This document shows, one piece after another, positions 7,568 to 16,069 of a DNA stretch of 45,727 bases. Position 1 is the first letter of the stretch. Each line of letters begins with the position of its first letter. The notes beneath the pieces were generated by a model. That model saw only the letters and a list, made by a program, of their open reading frames with translations, did no database searches and was not told the DNA's origin. The stretch spans positions 1 through 45,727 of IMG/VR virus record IMGVR_UViG_3300009285_003348. One strand, given 5' to 3'. Both the position numbers and the translations under genes were made by a program. Source of the DNA: a virus.

Positions 7568-8500
7568 ATGGTAATAGCTCAAGCTCCGACAAGAATAAGT
7601 TTATTAGGGGGTGGTACGGATGTGGGTGAGTATCAAGAGAAGTATGGAGGATTGGTTTTAAGTTTGGCAATTAACCTTAGGCAGAGAATTTCTCTGGTCC
7701 CTACCAAGAGTAATACCATCTTTACCCGTTTGCCCATGAGCCTGGATGGAGATGAGTCTTTTTACAGAACCTTTCTGGATGAATTCAAAGTAAAGAACGT
7801 AGTCGTAGAAACAGACTTTGACGGAGAAATAACTGGAGGCATAGGTTCAAGTGCTTCCGCAGCAGTAGCCACAATAGGAGCCATCAACAAATACAAGGGA
7901 CTGGGAATGACCTTAGACCAGATAGCTGAGAGAGCATGGGACATTGAAGTAAACAAGCTAGGTCTTTTCGGAGGCAAGCAAGATCAATATGCAGCCGCCT
8001 ATGGTGGACTTAATGCCATTCAGTTTGAAAACAAAGTTATTGTAACCCCCTTAGGGCTAGGGTTAATCGAACCAATCTACCCCTATATACTTCTATTCCA
8101 CACCCCCAACAGAAAGAGTCCTAAAATCCAAGAGGGATTACAAAAGATAACAGGCCAACAGAAACAAGCCCTGGACTTCATTAAAGGTTCAGTTGTAAAT
8201 GGATTGGAATACCTAAGAGATCGGGATGTGACCAAGTTCGGGGATCTGCTTAAGCAGTGTTGGGAGGCAAAGAAAGTAAGTAACAACGTAACCACGGATA
8301 CAGTAGACGAACTGTATGAGAAGGCTATAAGCCTGGGAGCACTGGGGGGCAAGCTTATGGGAAGTGGCGGTGGAGGTTATATGTTCTTTCTGGTAGAACC
8401 AGACAGTCAAGACAAATTCAAGAAACAATTCTGTACTAAAGATGTTAAATGGGTAGACTTTGGACCAGACACCCAAGGTCTGGAAACAAGAATTGTATGA
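7568..8500 (+). CDS. hddA: GHMP kinase, D-glycero-alpha-D-manno-heptose-7-phosphate kinase type
   Basis: 310 residues, normal length for HddA. It begins APTRISLLGGGTD, the hallmark N-terminus of this GHMP subfamily, with the nucleotide loop GGIGSSASAAVA at about 90-101 and the C-terminal glycine-rich GKLMGSGGGG motif. The family phosphorylates heptose 7-phosphate at C1 in GDP-heptose synthesis. The ATG at 7568 was chosen over the TTG at 7565 because of the promoter position. The next frame starts by ATGA overlap. A related GHMP sugar kinase (for example fucokinase-like) cannot be excluded, but GmhA elsewhere in the window supports heptose. Confidence 0.85.
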   Translation: MVIAQAPTRISLLGGGTDVGEYQEKYGGLVLSLAINLRQRISLVPTKSNTIFTRLPMSLDGDESFYRTFLDEFKVKNVVVETDFDGEITGGIGSSASAAVATIGAINKYKGLGMTLDQIAERAWDIEVNKLGLFGGKQDQYAAAYGGLNAIQFENKVIVTPLGLGLIEPIYPYILLFHTPNRKSPKIQEGLQKITGQQKQALDFIKGSVVNGLEYLRDRDVTKFGDLLKQCWEAKKVSNNVTTDTVDELYEKAISLGALGGKLMGSGGGGYMFFLVEPDSQDKFKKQFCTKDVKWVDFGPDTQGLETRIV

Positions 8501-8589
8501 AACCAGATAAATGGGAAATAGCTTTAGGTGTGTTTTTTGGGCATATCCTTTATGATATTTTCATAACTCTAATCAAAAAGTTTTTATGA
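8497..8589 (+). CDS. 30-residue single-membrane-helix microprotein
   Basis: This tiny frame joins hddA and the nucleotidyltransferase gene with ATGA overlaps on both sides. It has a charged N-terminus (MKPDKWE), a hydrophobic helix of about 18 residues and a KKFL end, typical of a small membrane peptide. The double overlap argues it is translated. Function unknown; it could anchor the pathway at the membrane or merely couple translation. Confidence 0.55.
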   Translation: MKPDKWEIALGVFFGHILYDIFITLIKKFL

Positions 8590-9110
8590 AAGCAGTTATC
8601 CTGTCCGCGGGTCTTGGCACAAGGTTGGGGACCTTGACGGTAGACACCCCCAAGCCCATGATTGAAGTTGGGGGTAAGCCGGTAATTCAACACCTGGTGG
8701 AAAAGCTTTGGAAACACGGGGTCTATCAAATAATAGTAAACATGCACTATCTTCCCCTTAAAATGATGGAGGTGGAAGGAGCACTGTTGTTTTATGAGAA
8801 AGAATTACTGGGAGAAGAAGGAACTATCATGTCTCTGAGAGACTGGCTAGATGAAGAACCCTTTTTTGTTGTAAACGGTGACACCCTGTCAGAAGTAAAC
8901 CTGAGTGAAATGGTAACTCTGCTTCACACAAAAAGATGTCCAATCAGATACATTTACAACGGAACATTTGGAGGAATAGCCCTTTACCCGGAAAACTGGT
9001 TTAAGCACATGGACAGACCCCCACACCTATACCGACCTAATGTTGGATTTATAGACATGGGTACACCTGAGGGACTAGAGAAGGCTAGGCAGAAGTATGG
9101 AGAAATATGA
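8586..9110 (+). CDS. hddC: Sugar-1-phosphate nucleotidyltransferase (HddC-like)
   Basis: 174 residues starting MKAVILSAGLGTRL, the NTP-binding signature of the NTP_transferase family, followed by DTPKPMIEVGGKP and a VNGDTL metal-site motif. It should transfer a nucleotide to a sugar 1-phosphate. Its place after hddA suggests heptose 1-phosphate, giving GDP-heptose. It is shorter than typical HddC (about 230) and lacks part of the middle. It overlaps the next gene (ATGA). Substrate assignment is inference; rhamnose or mannose nucleotidylyltransferases share the same motifs. Confidence 0.75.
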   Translation: MKAVILSAGLGTRLGTLTVDTPKPMIEVGGKPVIQHLVEKLWKHGVYQIIVNMHYLPLKMMEVEGALLFYEKELLGEEGTIMSLRDWLDEEPFFVVNGDTLSEVNLSEMVTLLHTKRCPIRYIYNGTFGGIALYPENWFKHMDRPPHLYRPNVGFIDMGTPEGLEKARQKYGEI

Positions 9111-9946
9111 CAGAAGTATACATAAGCGGGAGTAGCGGGTTTATTGGCTCTTCATTTGCCACATACCTTGACCACATTGGAAACTCTCACTTCAAAATAA
9201 CCCCCGGAGACAGACAGGGAAAGTGTGTTACCAAGCCAAAGATAATTTTAGACTTTGCAAGTTATGGAAATTACTCAAATCAAAAAGATATAGGACACAT
9301 TTACGAAGCCAACCTCGTCAGACTATTACAATTATTAATGACAACCAACCACCTACCGTATAAAGCGTTTGTGGTTACAGGCAGTTCTTCTGAATACGGG
9401 AGATGTGATATTCCCATGCACGAAATGATTCTTCCAAGACCCGACACGTTCTACGGAGCATCTAAGTTGGCCGCGGTGTCTTTGGCTCAGGTTTGGGCTA
9501 AGGAGTTTAATAAACCTGTTGTAGCTGTTAGACCCTTTTCTGTTACAGGACCAGGAGAGCAACAGAACCATCTAATCCCCACATTAATCAAAAGCTGTAT
9601 GGAAGGACTGGAAGTAAATCTAGTTCCAGACCCGGTACATGATTTTATTGATATAAGGGACTTTATAAACGGAGTCTGGAGGGTGGTAAAAAGGATTAAA
9701 GACACCAAGGGCCAGGTAATCAATATCGGTTCAGGCAGACAGTATACAAATATGGAGGTTTTAGAGATAGTAGAAAGAGAAACAGGAAGAAAGGCTAACG
9801 TCAGTTTCGTAGACAAACTAAGAGACTACGATAAGCCACTCTGGGTAGCAGACAACTTTAGGCTTAAAAGCCTGGGATGGACACAGCAATTCTCGTTAGA
9901 AGATTCAGTTAGAGACATGGTTAGAGTATATGGCAAACAGAGATAG
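9107..9946 (+). CDS. NAD-dependent sugar epimerase/dehydratase
   Basis: 279-residue extended SDR protein. The Rossmann motif GSSGFIG lies near residue 8. The catalytic Tyr-Lys is in YGASK, preceded by the conserved TGSSSEYG serine region, and RPFSVTGPGEQ matches the family. It should epimerise, reduce or dehydrate a nucleotide sugar, probably the product of the two preceding genes. It starts within the last codons of the nucleotidyltransferase and overlaps the transketolase by 17 bases. The exact reaction cannot be read from the sequence. Confidence 0.85.
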   Translation: MTEVYISGSSGFIGSSFATYLDHIGNSHFKITPGDRQGKCVTKPKIILDFASYGNYSNQKDIGHIYEANLVRLLQLLMTTNHLPYKAFVVTGSSSEYGRCDIPMHEMILPRPDTFYGASKLAAVSLAQVWAKEFNKPVVAVRPFSVTGPGEQQNHLIPTLIKSCMEGLEVNLVPDPVHDFIDIRDFINGVWRVVKRIKDTKGQVINIGSGRQYTNMEVLEIVERETGRKANVSFVDKLRDYDKPLWVADNFRLKSLGWTQQFSLEDSVRDMVRVYGKQR

Positions 9947-10595
9947 GGTAATTGAAATCAGCAAGCTTCATAAACTGTCGCACATTGGCAGTTGTTTGAC
10001 CGCATTGCCTATAATTGAAGAGATATATGCAAGAAAACTACCCCAGGATAGATTTGTACTTTCTGCTGGGCATAGCCATCTGGCTCATCTTGTCGTTATG
10101 GAAAGTGAGGGTTTAATTAATGCAGAAGAAAATGTGGAAAAATACGGTATACACTGCGACAGACGGGCAGGGTGTGACGTTTCAACTGGCAGTCTTGGAA
10201 CGGGTTTGCCCATTGCTGTCGGAATGGCCCTTGCAGACAGAACAAAAGACATCTACTGCCTGGTCTCAGACGGAGAACTATCAGAGGGTTCATGTTGGGA
10301 AGCTCTTAGAGTAGCAGAAGAACAAAAATTAGGGAATTTGATATTGATAATGAACGCTAATGGATATGGGGCGTATGGAAAGGTTGACACCCAAAAATTG
10401 TTAAAACAATTAGACTCTTTCATCCCTGGAGGAATGGTAATAGAAGAGAATTCTAGTTCTTTCGAGAAAGCCATGGCCTTTAGTAAACGAAGAGATGGGC
10501 CTTCTTGGATGCTATATAAAACAAATTCGGATATTGGCACTTGGGCAGTAGGGTTGCAGTCGCATTACAAGGCGGCAGACGAGGAGTTAAAATGA
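9930..10595 (+). CDS. Transketolase-like N subunit (thiamine diphosphate PP domain)
   Basis: 221 residues. GCDVSTGSLGTGLPIAVGMA and SDGELSEGSCWEA...NAN correspond to the diphosphate and Mg-binding motifs of transketolase N halves (the usual GDG is SDG here). The following gene supplies the pyrimidine-binding half. Split transketolases of this kind occur in sugar clusters. A likely role is making sedoheptulose 7-phosphate, the GmhA substrate. It is shorter than usual N subunits (about 270-300). It begins inside the epimerase gene and ends in an ATGA overlap. Confidence 0.8.
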   Translation: MANRDRVIEISKLHKLSHIGSCLTALPIIEEIYARKLPQDRFVLSAGHSHLAHLVVMESEGLINAEENVEKYGIHCDRRAGCDVSTGSLGTGLPIAVGMALADRTKDIYCLVSDGELSEGSCWEALRVAEEQKLGNLILIMNANGYGAYGKVDTQKLLKQLDSFIPGGMVIEENSSSFEKAMAFSKRRDGPSWMLYKTNSDIGTWAVGLQSHYKAADEELK

Positions 10596-11104
10596 TCGAT
10601 TTTCCTAACTTTGGTAAACCACATGAATCTCAACGGGGTCATTTTGCAGCCCAATTGTACGAGGAAATGCTACGGAATAAAGATGTGTGGCTTTTAACTG
10701 GGGATCTGGGGTACGGGATGCTGGATAAACACAGACAAGATTTCCCTGAGAGATTTTTGAATGTAGGGGCAGCAGAGTTCTCGTTACTAGGAATTTCTGT
10801 GGGGCTGGCCCTGGAAGGAAAGATTCCATTTGTATACAGTATAACCCCTTTTGTCTTGTATAGGCCATTTGAAATGGTAAGGTATATTAACCATGAAAAC
10901 ATTCCAGTTAAGATTGTAGGAGGGGGAAGAGACAAGGATTATTTACACGATGGATTTTCACACTGGGCAGAGGAAGACAAACAAATTATGCCGGTGTTTA
11001 AAAACATCCATTCCCTGTGGCCAGAAACAAAAGAAGAAATACCCGATCTAGTAAAGAAAATGATTAACAACAACAAGCCAACTTATCTAAACGTAAAACG
11101 ATGA
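10592..11104 (+). CDS. Transketolase-like C subunit (pyrimidine-binding domain only)
   Basis: 170 residues from ATG at 10592, chosen over an upstream in-frame ATG at 10541 because it gives the ATGA overlap seen throughout this operon. NVGAAEFSLLGISVGLALEG contains the conserved glutamate that activates thiamine diphosphate, followed by PFVLYRPFEMVR typical of the Pyr domain. The usual third C-terminal domain of transketolase is absent, so with the previous gene this is a minimal two-domain enzyme. The substrate is not readable from the sequence. Confidence 0.8.
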   Translation: MIDFPNFGKPHESQRGHFAAQLYEEMLRNKDVWLLTGDLGYGMLDKHRQDFPERFLNVGAAEFSLLGISVGLALEGKIPFVYSITPFVLYRPFEMVRYINHENIPVKIVGGGRDKDYLHDGFSHWAEEDKQIMPVFKNIHSLWPETKEEIPDLVKKMINNNKPTYLNVKR

Positions 11105-11328
11105 AAGAAGAAACCTTGGTAGATTTGAAATCATCTGTCCACGATATGGGCGATATAGTAACTGAGATAATTACTTTCAAGGGTGGATATAAGAAAACCA
11201 TCAGGGGGATAATCGCCAAAACAATAATGCAAAGCGAAATGACCCACTTCAAAACCGATGACGGCAGACATGTAATGGTGAATACACCGAATGTGTTTTT
11301 AGTCGAGGTCTTCAAAGAGACTGTATAA
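11101..11328 (+). CDS. Small hypothetical protein before terminase
   Basis: 75 residues, starting by ATGA overlap with the transketolase C subunit, so it closes the sugar operon. It appears mostly beta (alternating ITEIITFKGGYKK, HVMVNTPNVFLVEV). The family is not recognised. A possible -10 box (TATAAT, 11324-11329) lies at its very end, just before the terminase genes. Confidence 0.65.
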   Translation: MKEETLVDLKSSVHDMGDIVTEIITFKGGYKKTIRGIIAKTIMQSEMTHFKTDDGRHVMVNTPNVFLVEVFKETV

Positions 11329-11342
11329 TTGTCTAACATGAT

Positions 11343-11807
11343 ATGGCTAAAACGATTATTCCAGATACACAAATTAAAAAACCTACTTATTGGGAAGGTG
11401 GAGAACTCAAGCCGATGCGACTTGCAGGAAGACCGGCCAAAAGGAAGCTTGAAACTACTCCGCGCTCTCAACTGGTCATCTATAATCAGATCTCTAAAAG
11501 GTCACAAGAACTTGTCGTTAAGCTTTTCAAAATGTCGGAAAGTAAAAACGAAAGAATAAAGTTAGAAGCTATTAAAATACTTTTAGACAAAATATTACCT
11601 AACAAGAAAGCAGAGGAATTTGGAAAACAACACTCTCCCATCTCAGTCTTTATCAACAACCAAGGTTTCGTTCCCCCGGATCCAGATGTTGCCGCACCAA
11701 TGGGAGGTGTTGAACGACCCACACAGATTCAAGGTGCTCGTATGGCACCGAAGGGCGAGGAAGACTTCAACGGCGATAACGGAGATAGCAAAGCAAGCAC
11801 TAATTAA
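11343..11807 (+). CDS. Probable terminase small subunit
   Basis: 154 residues. The N-terminal two thirds are basic and helical (RPAKRKLETTPR, then a helical repeat region of about 50-95), as in small terminase or DNA-recognition subunits. The last 60 residues are low-complexity (Pro/Gly/Asp) and overlap the large subunit frame by 188 bases. Assignment rests on position directly before terL plus the basic helical character, not on a clear family motif. Confidence 0.55.
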   Translation: MAKTIIPDTQIKKPTYWEGGELKPMRLAGRPAKRKLETTPRSQLVIYNQISKRSQELVVKLFKMSESKNERIKLEAIKILLDKILPNKKAEEFGKQHSPISVFINNQGFVPPDPDVAAPMGGVERPTQIQGARMAPKGEEDFNGDNGDSKASTN

Positions 11808-12972
11808 AAAGGGAGTTTACTGGCATTTGTTTCCAACCTATGCAGAGGCTAAAGATGCGGTTTGGCGTGACCCTTCGATGTTGTTTCACATTATCCCACG
11901 GGAATTCATCCAAAGAACAAATGAATCAGAGCTTCTGATTTATTTTCGTAACGGTTCCATTTATCAGTTGAAGGGGGCAGACGACCCAGACGCTCTTCGT
12001 GGAGCCGGACCAAAGGGGTTGGTTTTGGATGAGTTCGCCAAGATCAAACCAGATGCATGGATGGTGTTAGAGCCTATTCTTAGGCAAAACATGGGGTGGG
12101 CTTGGTTTATAGGTACCCCCAAAGGAAGAAACCACCTGTATGACTTCTTTAAGAGAGGTCAGGAAGATAGTCCGACCTATAATCCTGAATGGAAAAGCTG
12201 GATCATGCGGGCATCAACCTCAGGGATAATTGATCCAAAACAGTTGGAAGAGTCTCGGAAAACTATGACGGTAGGAGACTATAACCAGGAATGGGAATGT
12301 GAATTCTTAGAGGGAGAAGGACAGGTATTTAGGGGAGTAAGACAGGTTTGTGTCTCAGTGCCCCGTAAACCAGAAACCAATCACTTATACGTTATAGGGG
12401 TTGACTTAGCCAAGGTAACTGACTTTACGGTATTGTGTGTGTATGACAGGGCGACAAATCAGCAGGTTTACCAGGACAGATTCCAAACCTTGGAGTGGCC
12501 TTTCCAAAAAAAGAAGATATTTGAGACAGCCAAATACTACAACAATGCGTTGGTAATACTTGACGCTACGGGACTGGGAGACCCCATCGCAGACGATCTG
12601 GCTCGTACTGGGATAGCCGTAGAGCCATTCAAAATTTCTGAACAATCAAAGAAGGAACTTATAGAAAAACTATCCATCTGGATAGATCAACAAAAAATAT
12701 TCATTCTTCCTACAAAAGAGACTTTTGACGAGTTTGATAACTTTTCTTACGACATTGGCATTACTGGTAAAATAAGATATGGGGCAAAACCCCCACACCA
12801 TGATGATATAGTCATGGCACACGCTTTAGCTGTCTGGGGGTTAAATCCGATTGTTCCAGCAGTCAAAGAAGTAAAGACGGCTAAAATACACACAGAATAT
12901 GAACGACAAAAAAGAAACTATGAAAGACAAGACGGCTGGGACTTCCCAGTTGAAGACTACATTGAATTTTAG
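11620..12972 (+). CDS. terL: Terminase large subunit (packaging ATPase/nuclease)
   Basis: 450 residues from TTG at 11620 (ATG at 11686 is an alternative). ATPase: adenine/P-loop region WHRRARKTS (42-50), Walker B with catalytic Glu in LVLDEFA (134-140), and coupling motif IGTPKGR (164-170). RNase H-like nuclease: Asp262 in VIGVDLAK, Asp315 in VILDATG, and Asp395/396 in HHDDIVMA. This powers DNA packaging and cuts concatemers. The P-loop reads RRARKT where most relatives have RRAGKT, a notable substitution. The gene overlaps its small subunit and probably the next gene. Confidence 0.95.
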   Translation: MENNTLPSQSLSTTKVSFPRIQMLPHQWEVLNDPHRFKVLVWHRRARKTSTAITEIAKQALIKKGVYWHLFPTYAEAKDAVWRDPSMLFHIIPREFIQRTNESELLIYFRNGSIYQLKGADDPDALRGAGPKGLVLDEFAKIKPDAWMVLEPILRQNMGWAWFIGTPKGRNHLYDFFKRGQEDSPTYNPEWKSWIMRASTSGIIDPKQLEESRKTMTVGDYNQEWECEFLEGEGQVFRGVRQVCVSVPRKPETNHLYVIGVDLAKVTDFTVLCVYDRATNQQVYQDRFQTLEWPFQKKKIFETAKYYNNALVILDATGLGDPIADDLARTGIAVEPFKISEQSKKELIEKLSIWIDQQKIFILPTKETFDEFDNFSYDIGITGKIRYGAKPPHHDDIVMAHALAVWGLNPIVPAVKEVKTAKIHTEYERQKRNYERQDGWDFPVEDYIEF

Positions 12973-13351
12973 TCATGAACAACTCTTGTTTGCCATGAGA
13001 GATGTTCTTGATCTGATGGAAAGATGCCAAGTTTTTGGATTTGTTTTAGGCGAAGTTGCCAGGGCGGCATGGGACGGAGCAACATTAAGTGGAGACAAGG
13101 TAATTTTTGGTATCAAAAAGGGAGAATACACAAGATTAACTAAGGAAATAATCAGGTCAACTAGACCTGGTGCGGTTATAGAAGACAATGAAGCCAGGTA
13201 TTTGGTAAATGAAGTACCAGTAATAATAAAAGTAATCAATCGAGACTACGAATTCTTAAAAAATTTAGACAAAAGAGACTACCACTACGACCAATACCTG
13301 TTTCCAAATCCGTTTGAAAAATATTACAAAGCAAGATTTATAGTTCAATGA
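12899..13351 (+). CDS. Hypothetical nucleotidyltransferase-fold-like head-region protein
   Basis: 150 residues from ATG at 12899 (74-base overlap with terL); a TTG at 12962 would reduce the overlap to 11 bases. The pattern FVLGEVARAAWDG...LSGDKVIFGIKK...VNEVPVIIKVI and the final FPNPFEKYYKARF resemble small phage proteins with a LicD/nucleotidyltransferase-like fold, but catalytic residues are not obvious. Position between terL and portal suggests a morphogenesis or moron role. Low certainty on function. Confidence 0.6.
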   Translation: MNDKKETMKDKTAGTSQLKTTLNFSHEQLLFAMRDVLDLMERCQVFGFVLGEVARAAWDGATLSGDKVIFGIKKGEYTRLTKEIIRSTRPGAVIEDNEARYLVNEVPVIIKVINRDYEFLKNLDKRDYHYDQYLFPNPFEKYYKARFIVQ

Positions 13352-13605
13352 TGGAAGTAGCTCTCACTGTAGTCGTTTTAGCCCAGACGGGGCTAATTTG
13401 GTATATATTAAACTCTCAAAAAGAAGAAAGAGCCAAGATGCTTAATGCTATTGTCGCCAAAGATGCCCAGGAATTGACAGTTCTAAACCAAGTAGACAAA
13501 ATTAAGCCTGAAAAACCCATAAAAATAGACCCAGATGCTTCTCTGGTGGAAAATTTACCAGACGATGAGTTTAATAAATTCTTAGAGAGGGCCAACCGTG
13601 GATGA
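13348..13605 (+). CDS. Small membrane-anchored protein before portal
   Basis: 85 residues: one N-terminal hydrophobic helix (about 3-22) then a charged soluble tail ending in an acidic, helical segment. It starts by ATGA overlap and overlaps the portal gene by 8 bases. The family is not recognised. A second ATG directly follows the first. Confidence 0.6.
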   Translation: MMEVALTVVVLAQTGLIWYILNSQKEERAKMLNAIVAKDAQELTVLNQVDKIKPEKPIKIDPDASLVENLPDDEFNKFLERANRG

Positions 13606-15766
13606 TAAGTTCAAAGACATAGGGACAAATGACGTAAGCACCCAAGGAATAGGTCAGGTTGTGGACGAATTGGTTAGGTCTTCAGAGTCAGCGCGCAGAA
13701 GCCATGAACGCAGGTGGTATGACAACAATTTTTTCGATGATGGGCATCATTTTCGCTATGTTTCACGGACAACCAACAAAATAATCGACCAATCTGAGAG
13801 AGCTACCATTTATTCTCCCCAAAGAGCCATTCCCAAGGCATCAAGACAGATTAGGGGAGTAGCAAATCTATTACTTTCCCAAAATCCCGTCCCAACCGTC
13901 TATCCAGAAAGGGTTTTAAAGCAAGATTACCCCCAACAGATGGTTCAAGACCCCCAAAGTGGTCAACCAATTGATTTGGGACAGTTAAAATACCAAAAAG
14001 CAGAGAAAGAAGCCAAAGACAGGGCCAGAAAGTCCGGCTGGTGGCTAAGAAGAGAGTTTGAATCACAAGACATGATAGAAAAGCTTGCATTGATGGCAAT
14101 ATTGGCTGCCAAACATTCCGTTTCATGGATTCAAATTTGGCCAGACTTAAAAGGAAAGATAAGTAGCCAAGTTTATGATGCTTTTGATCTGTATACGGTT
14201 GGAGAATTGACCGATCCCAGAGATGAGCCATACATGATAAAGGTGGTACCACAATTAATTTCGGACATTATCAATAACGAGAATTATGACGAAGCACAAC
14301 GGATGAAGGTTGTGGCTGACAACAAAAAGGCATCATCTCAAATAAAAGCCGCCTATATGAATTCCAGGTTTGGTGGAGAGTTTTCTTCCAGTAGAAACGC
14401 TACAGGATTACTTCAAGAGGGATTTCTAAAGGAAGTTATTAACGAAAGCAACATTTATCGGATCTCCCAGCAAGACAATGCGTCCCAAGTCTTGCAAGGT
14501 AAGGAAAAGGGAGACACTGTTATCAGACAAGTATGTTCTGTCGGTGGAATTTGGTTGAGCGACCAATATACGACCCTTAGGGAGCACCCTTTTATTGACT
14601 ATAGGATGGAACCTGGACCCATTTATCAAGTTCCTCTCATTGAGAGGTTCATTCCCGCCAACAAATCGCTTGATTTGATTGTGTCCAGGCTTGAAAGAAT
14701 CTCTAATACCATGATTGGTGGAATTTGGTTAAAGAGACAGGGAGAACAATTTGAAATGTCCAACTCTTCGGCCGGACTAACCGTTGAATACAGTGCAACC
14801 AAGCCAGAACAGGCTCAAATGACCCCTATTCCAAGTTATCCGTTTAATTTAATAGGTCTTTTGGAGCAATTTATCGAAGAACAGGGCGTTACGACCTCGA
14901 CTTTGGGTAAAATCCCGCCAGGTGTCAGAGCTAACTCCGCCATCGAAAGCTTGAAGGAAAGTGAGTATTCCACCCTCACGATTGCCACCAGAAGGATGCG
15001 CCAGACCGTAAAACGCATTGCAGAGAGAATGTTGGAGATAGCAGATGATTATTGCTTAAAGCCTCAAACCGTCTACGCAGAAGAGAAAGGCGTGTCTGAA
15101 AGCTTTGATGTTATGGGTCAAGGGGCCATGAATAGATTGCAAGGGTTAGGTGTTAGCCCTCCCGCTGGTGTTATACCCTTAAAGAAGGACTATCGTGTTG
15201 ATGTGACGGTTGAAGCAGGTATGGCATATACAAAAGAGGGTCAAAAGGCAACAATGCTTGATTTGGTAGACAGATTGATTCTGTTTGCAAGGGAAGGGTA
15301 TGTAGCTCCTCAGGCTGTTAAGGTTGTACTGGAGAAATTCTTACAAGTGTATCAGTTTGGCAATGTCAGTGAGTTCATGGAAGCTATGGACGATTTCCAG
15401 AGTCAGGGTAATCTGGCAGATCAACAAATAAAGGAAATGAAGGTTGCAATGATCGAAGTCTTCAAAGATCTAATAACGAAGGGTGTCCTTCCAGATCAAA
15501 AGACGAGAATTACTGAAAACAAAGTTGCTATAGCTGAAGTTATGAAAGATGTTGGTGGTGGAGGTGGGGGTCAGGCCGCAACAAAGCCTCCATCAGAGTC
15601 AATTTCGTTTAAGGACTTGCCCCCGTCTGGAAAAACCCAAATGGCGGCCAAAGTGGGAATTGAAATAAGCGAAGACGATGTTCAGGCCAAAGAATTGGCT
15701 GACAAGGCCGTTGATATTGCAAAGTTATCTATTTCAGCCAAACAAAAAAAGGAGGTAAAGAAGTAA
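13598..15766 (+). CDS. Portal protein
   Basis: 722 residues from GTG at 13598 with AGAGAGG upstream. Long mixed alpha/beta protein directly after terL, with typical portal features: an early PKASRQIRGVANLLLSQNP helix, a central stem/wing region, and an ANSAIESLKESEYSTL motif followed by long helices (RRMRQTVKRIAERM). The Gly6 run and Lys-rich tail are at the C-terminus. It forms the dodecameric DNA gate at one capsid vertex. The large size fits podovirus portals. The last codons (KKEVKK) overlie the Shine-Dalgarno of the next gene. Confidence 0.85.
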   Translation: MDDKFKDIGTNDVSTQGIGQVVDELVRSSESARRSHERRWYDNNFFDDGHHFRYVSRTTNKIIDQSERATIYSPQRAIPKASRQIRGVANLLLSQNPVPTVYPERVLKQDYPQQMVQDPQSGQPIDLGQLKYQKAEKEAKDRARKSGWWLRREFESQDMIEKLALMAILAAKHSVSWIQIWPDLKGKISSQVYDAFDLYTVGELTDPRDEPYMIKVVPQLISDIINNENYDEAQRMKVVADNKKASSQIKAAYMNSRFGGEFSSSRNATGLLQEGFLKEVINESNIYRISQQDNASQVLQGKEKGDTVIRQVCSVGGIWLSDQYTTLREHPFIDYRMEPGPIYQVPLIERFIPANKSLDLIVSRLERISNTMIGGIWLKRQGEQFEMSNSSAGLTVEYSATKPEQAQMTPIPSYPFNLIGLLEQFIEEQGVTTSTLGKIPPGVRANSAIESLKESEYSTLTIATRRMRQTVKRIAERMLEIADDYCLKPQTVYAEEKGVSESFDVMGQGAMNRLQGLGVSPPAGVIPLKKDYRVDVTVEAGMAYTKEGQKATMLDLVDRLILFAREGYVAPQAVKVVLEKFLQVYQFGNVSEFMEAMDDFQSQGNLADQQIKEMKVAMIEVFKDLITKGVLPDQKTRITENKVAIAEVMKDVGGGGGGQAATKPPSESISFKDLPPSGKTQMAAKVGIEISEDDVQAKELADKAVDIAKLSISAKQKKEVKK

Positions 15767-15767
15767 C

Positions 15768-16067
15768 ATGGCCAAGTTTGCAGGAATACCAGTTATTTTC
15801 TTAATGGAGGATACAACTTTCAGCCATTGGCACGAATTCGAGAAATTCCTGTCAGAAGCTTTAGCCGCCAAGAACATGGAAGCAATGAATGTGTCCGTGG
15901 AGGGTTCTCCCTTTAGAATTATAGGTTTGAAATCAAAACCTGCCCTTCCAATTGAGATCCCCAAACAAGATGAAAAGGGTCCCCAGGAAAAATTAAAGCA
16001 GATGGTGTCAAAAACTGAAGCTAAAAAGGGCAAAATGCTTTGGTCTAAAGGTTATTTGAAGAAATAG
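15768..16067 (+). CDS. Small hypothetical head protein
   Basis: 99 residues with a strong AAGGAGGT 11 bases before the ATG, so probably well expressed. It has an N-terminal alpha/beta part (FSHWHEFEKFLSEALAAKN) and a basic C-terminus. Not recognised; conserved position between portal and fibre-like gene suggests a virion or assembly role. Confidence 0.6.
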   Translation: MAKFAGIPVIFLMEDTTFSHWHEFEKFLSEALAAKNMEAMNVSVEGSPFRIIGLKSKPALPIEIPKQDEKGPQEKLKQMVSKTEAKKGKMLWSKGYLKK

Positions 16068-16069
16068 AT

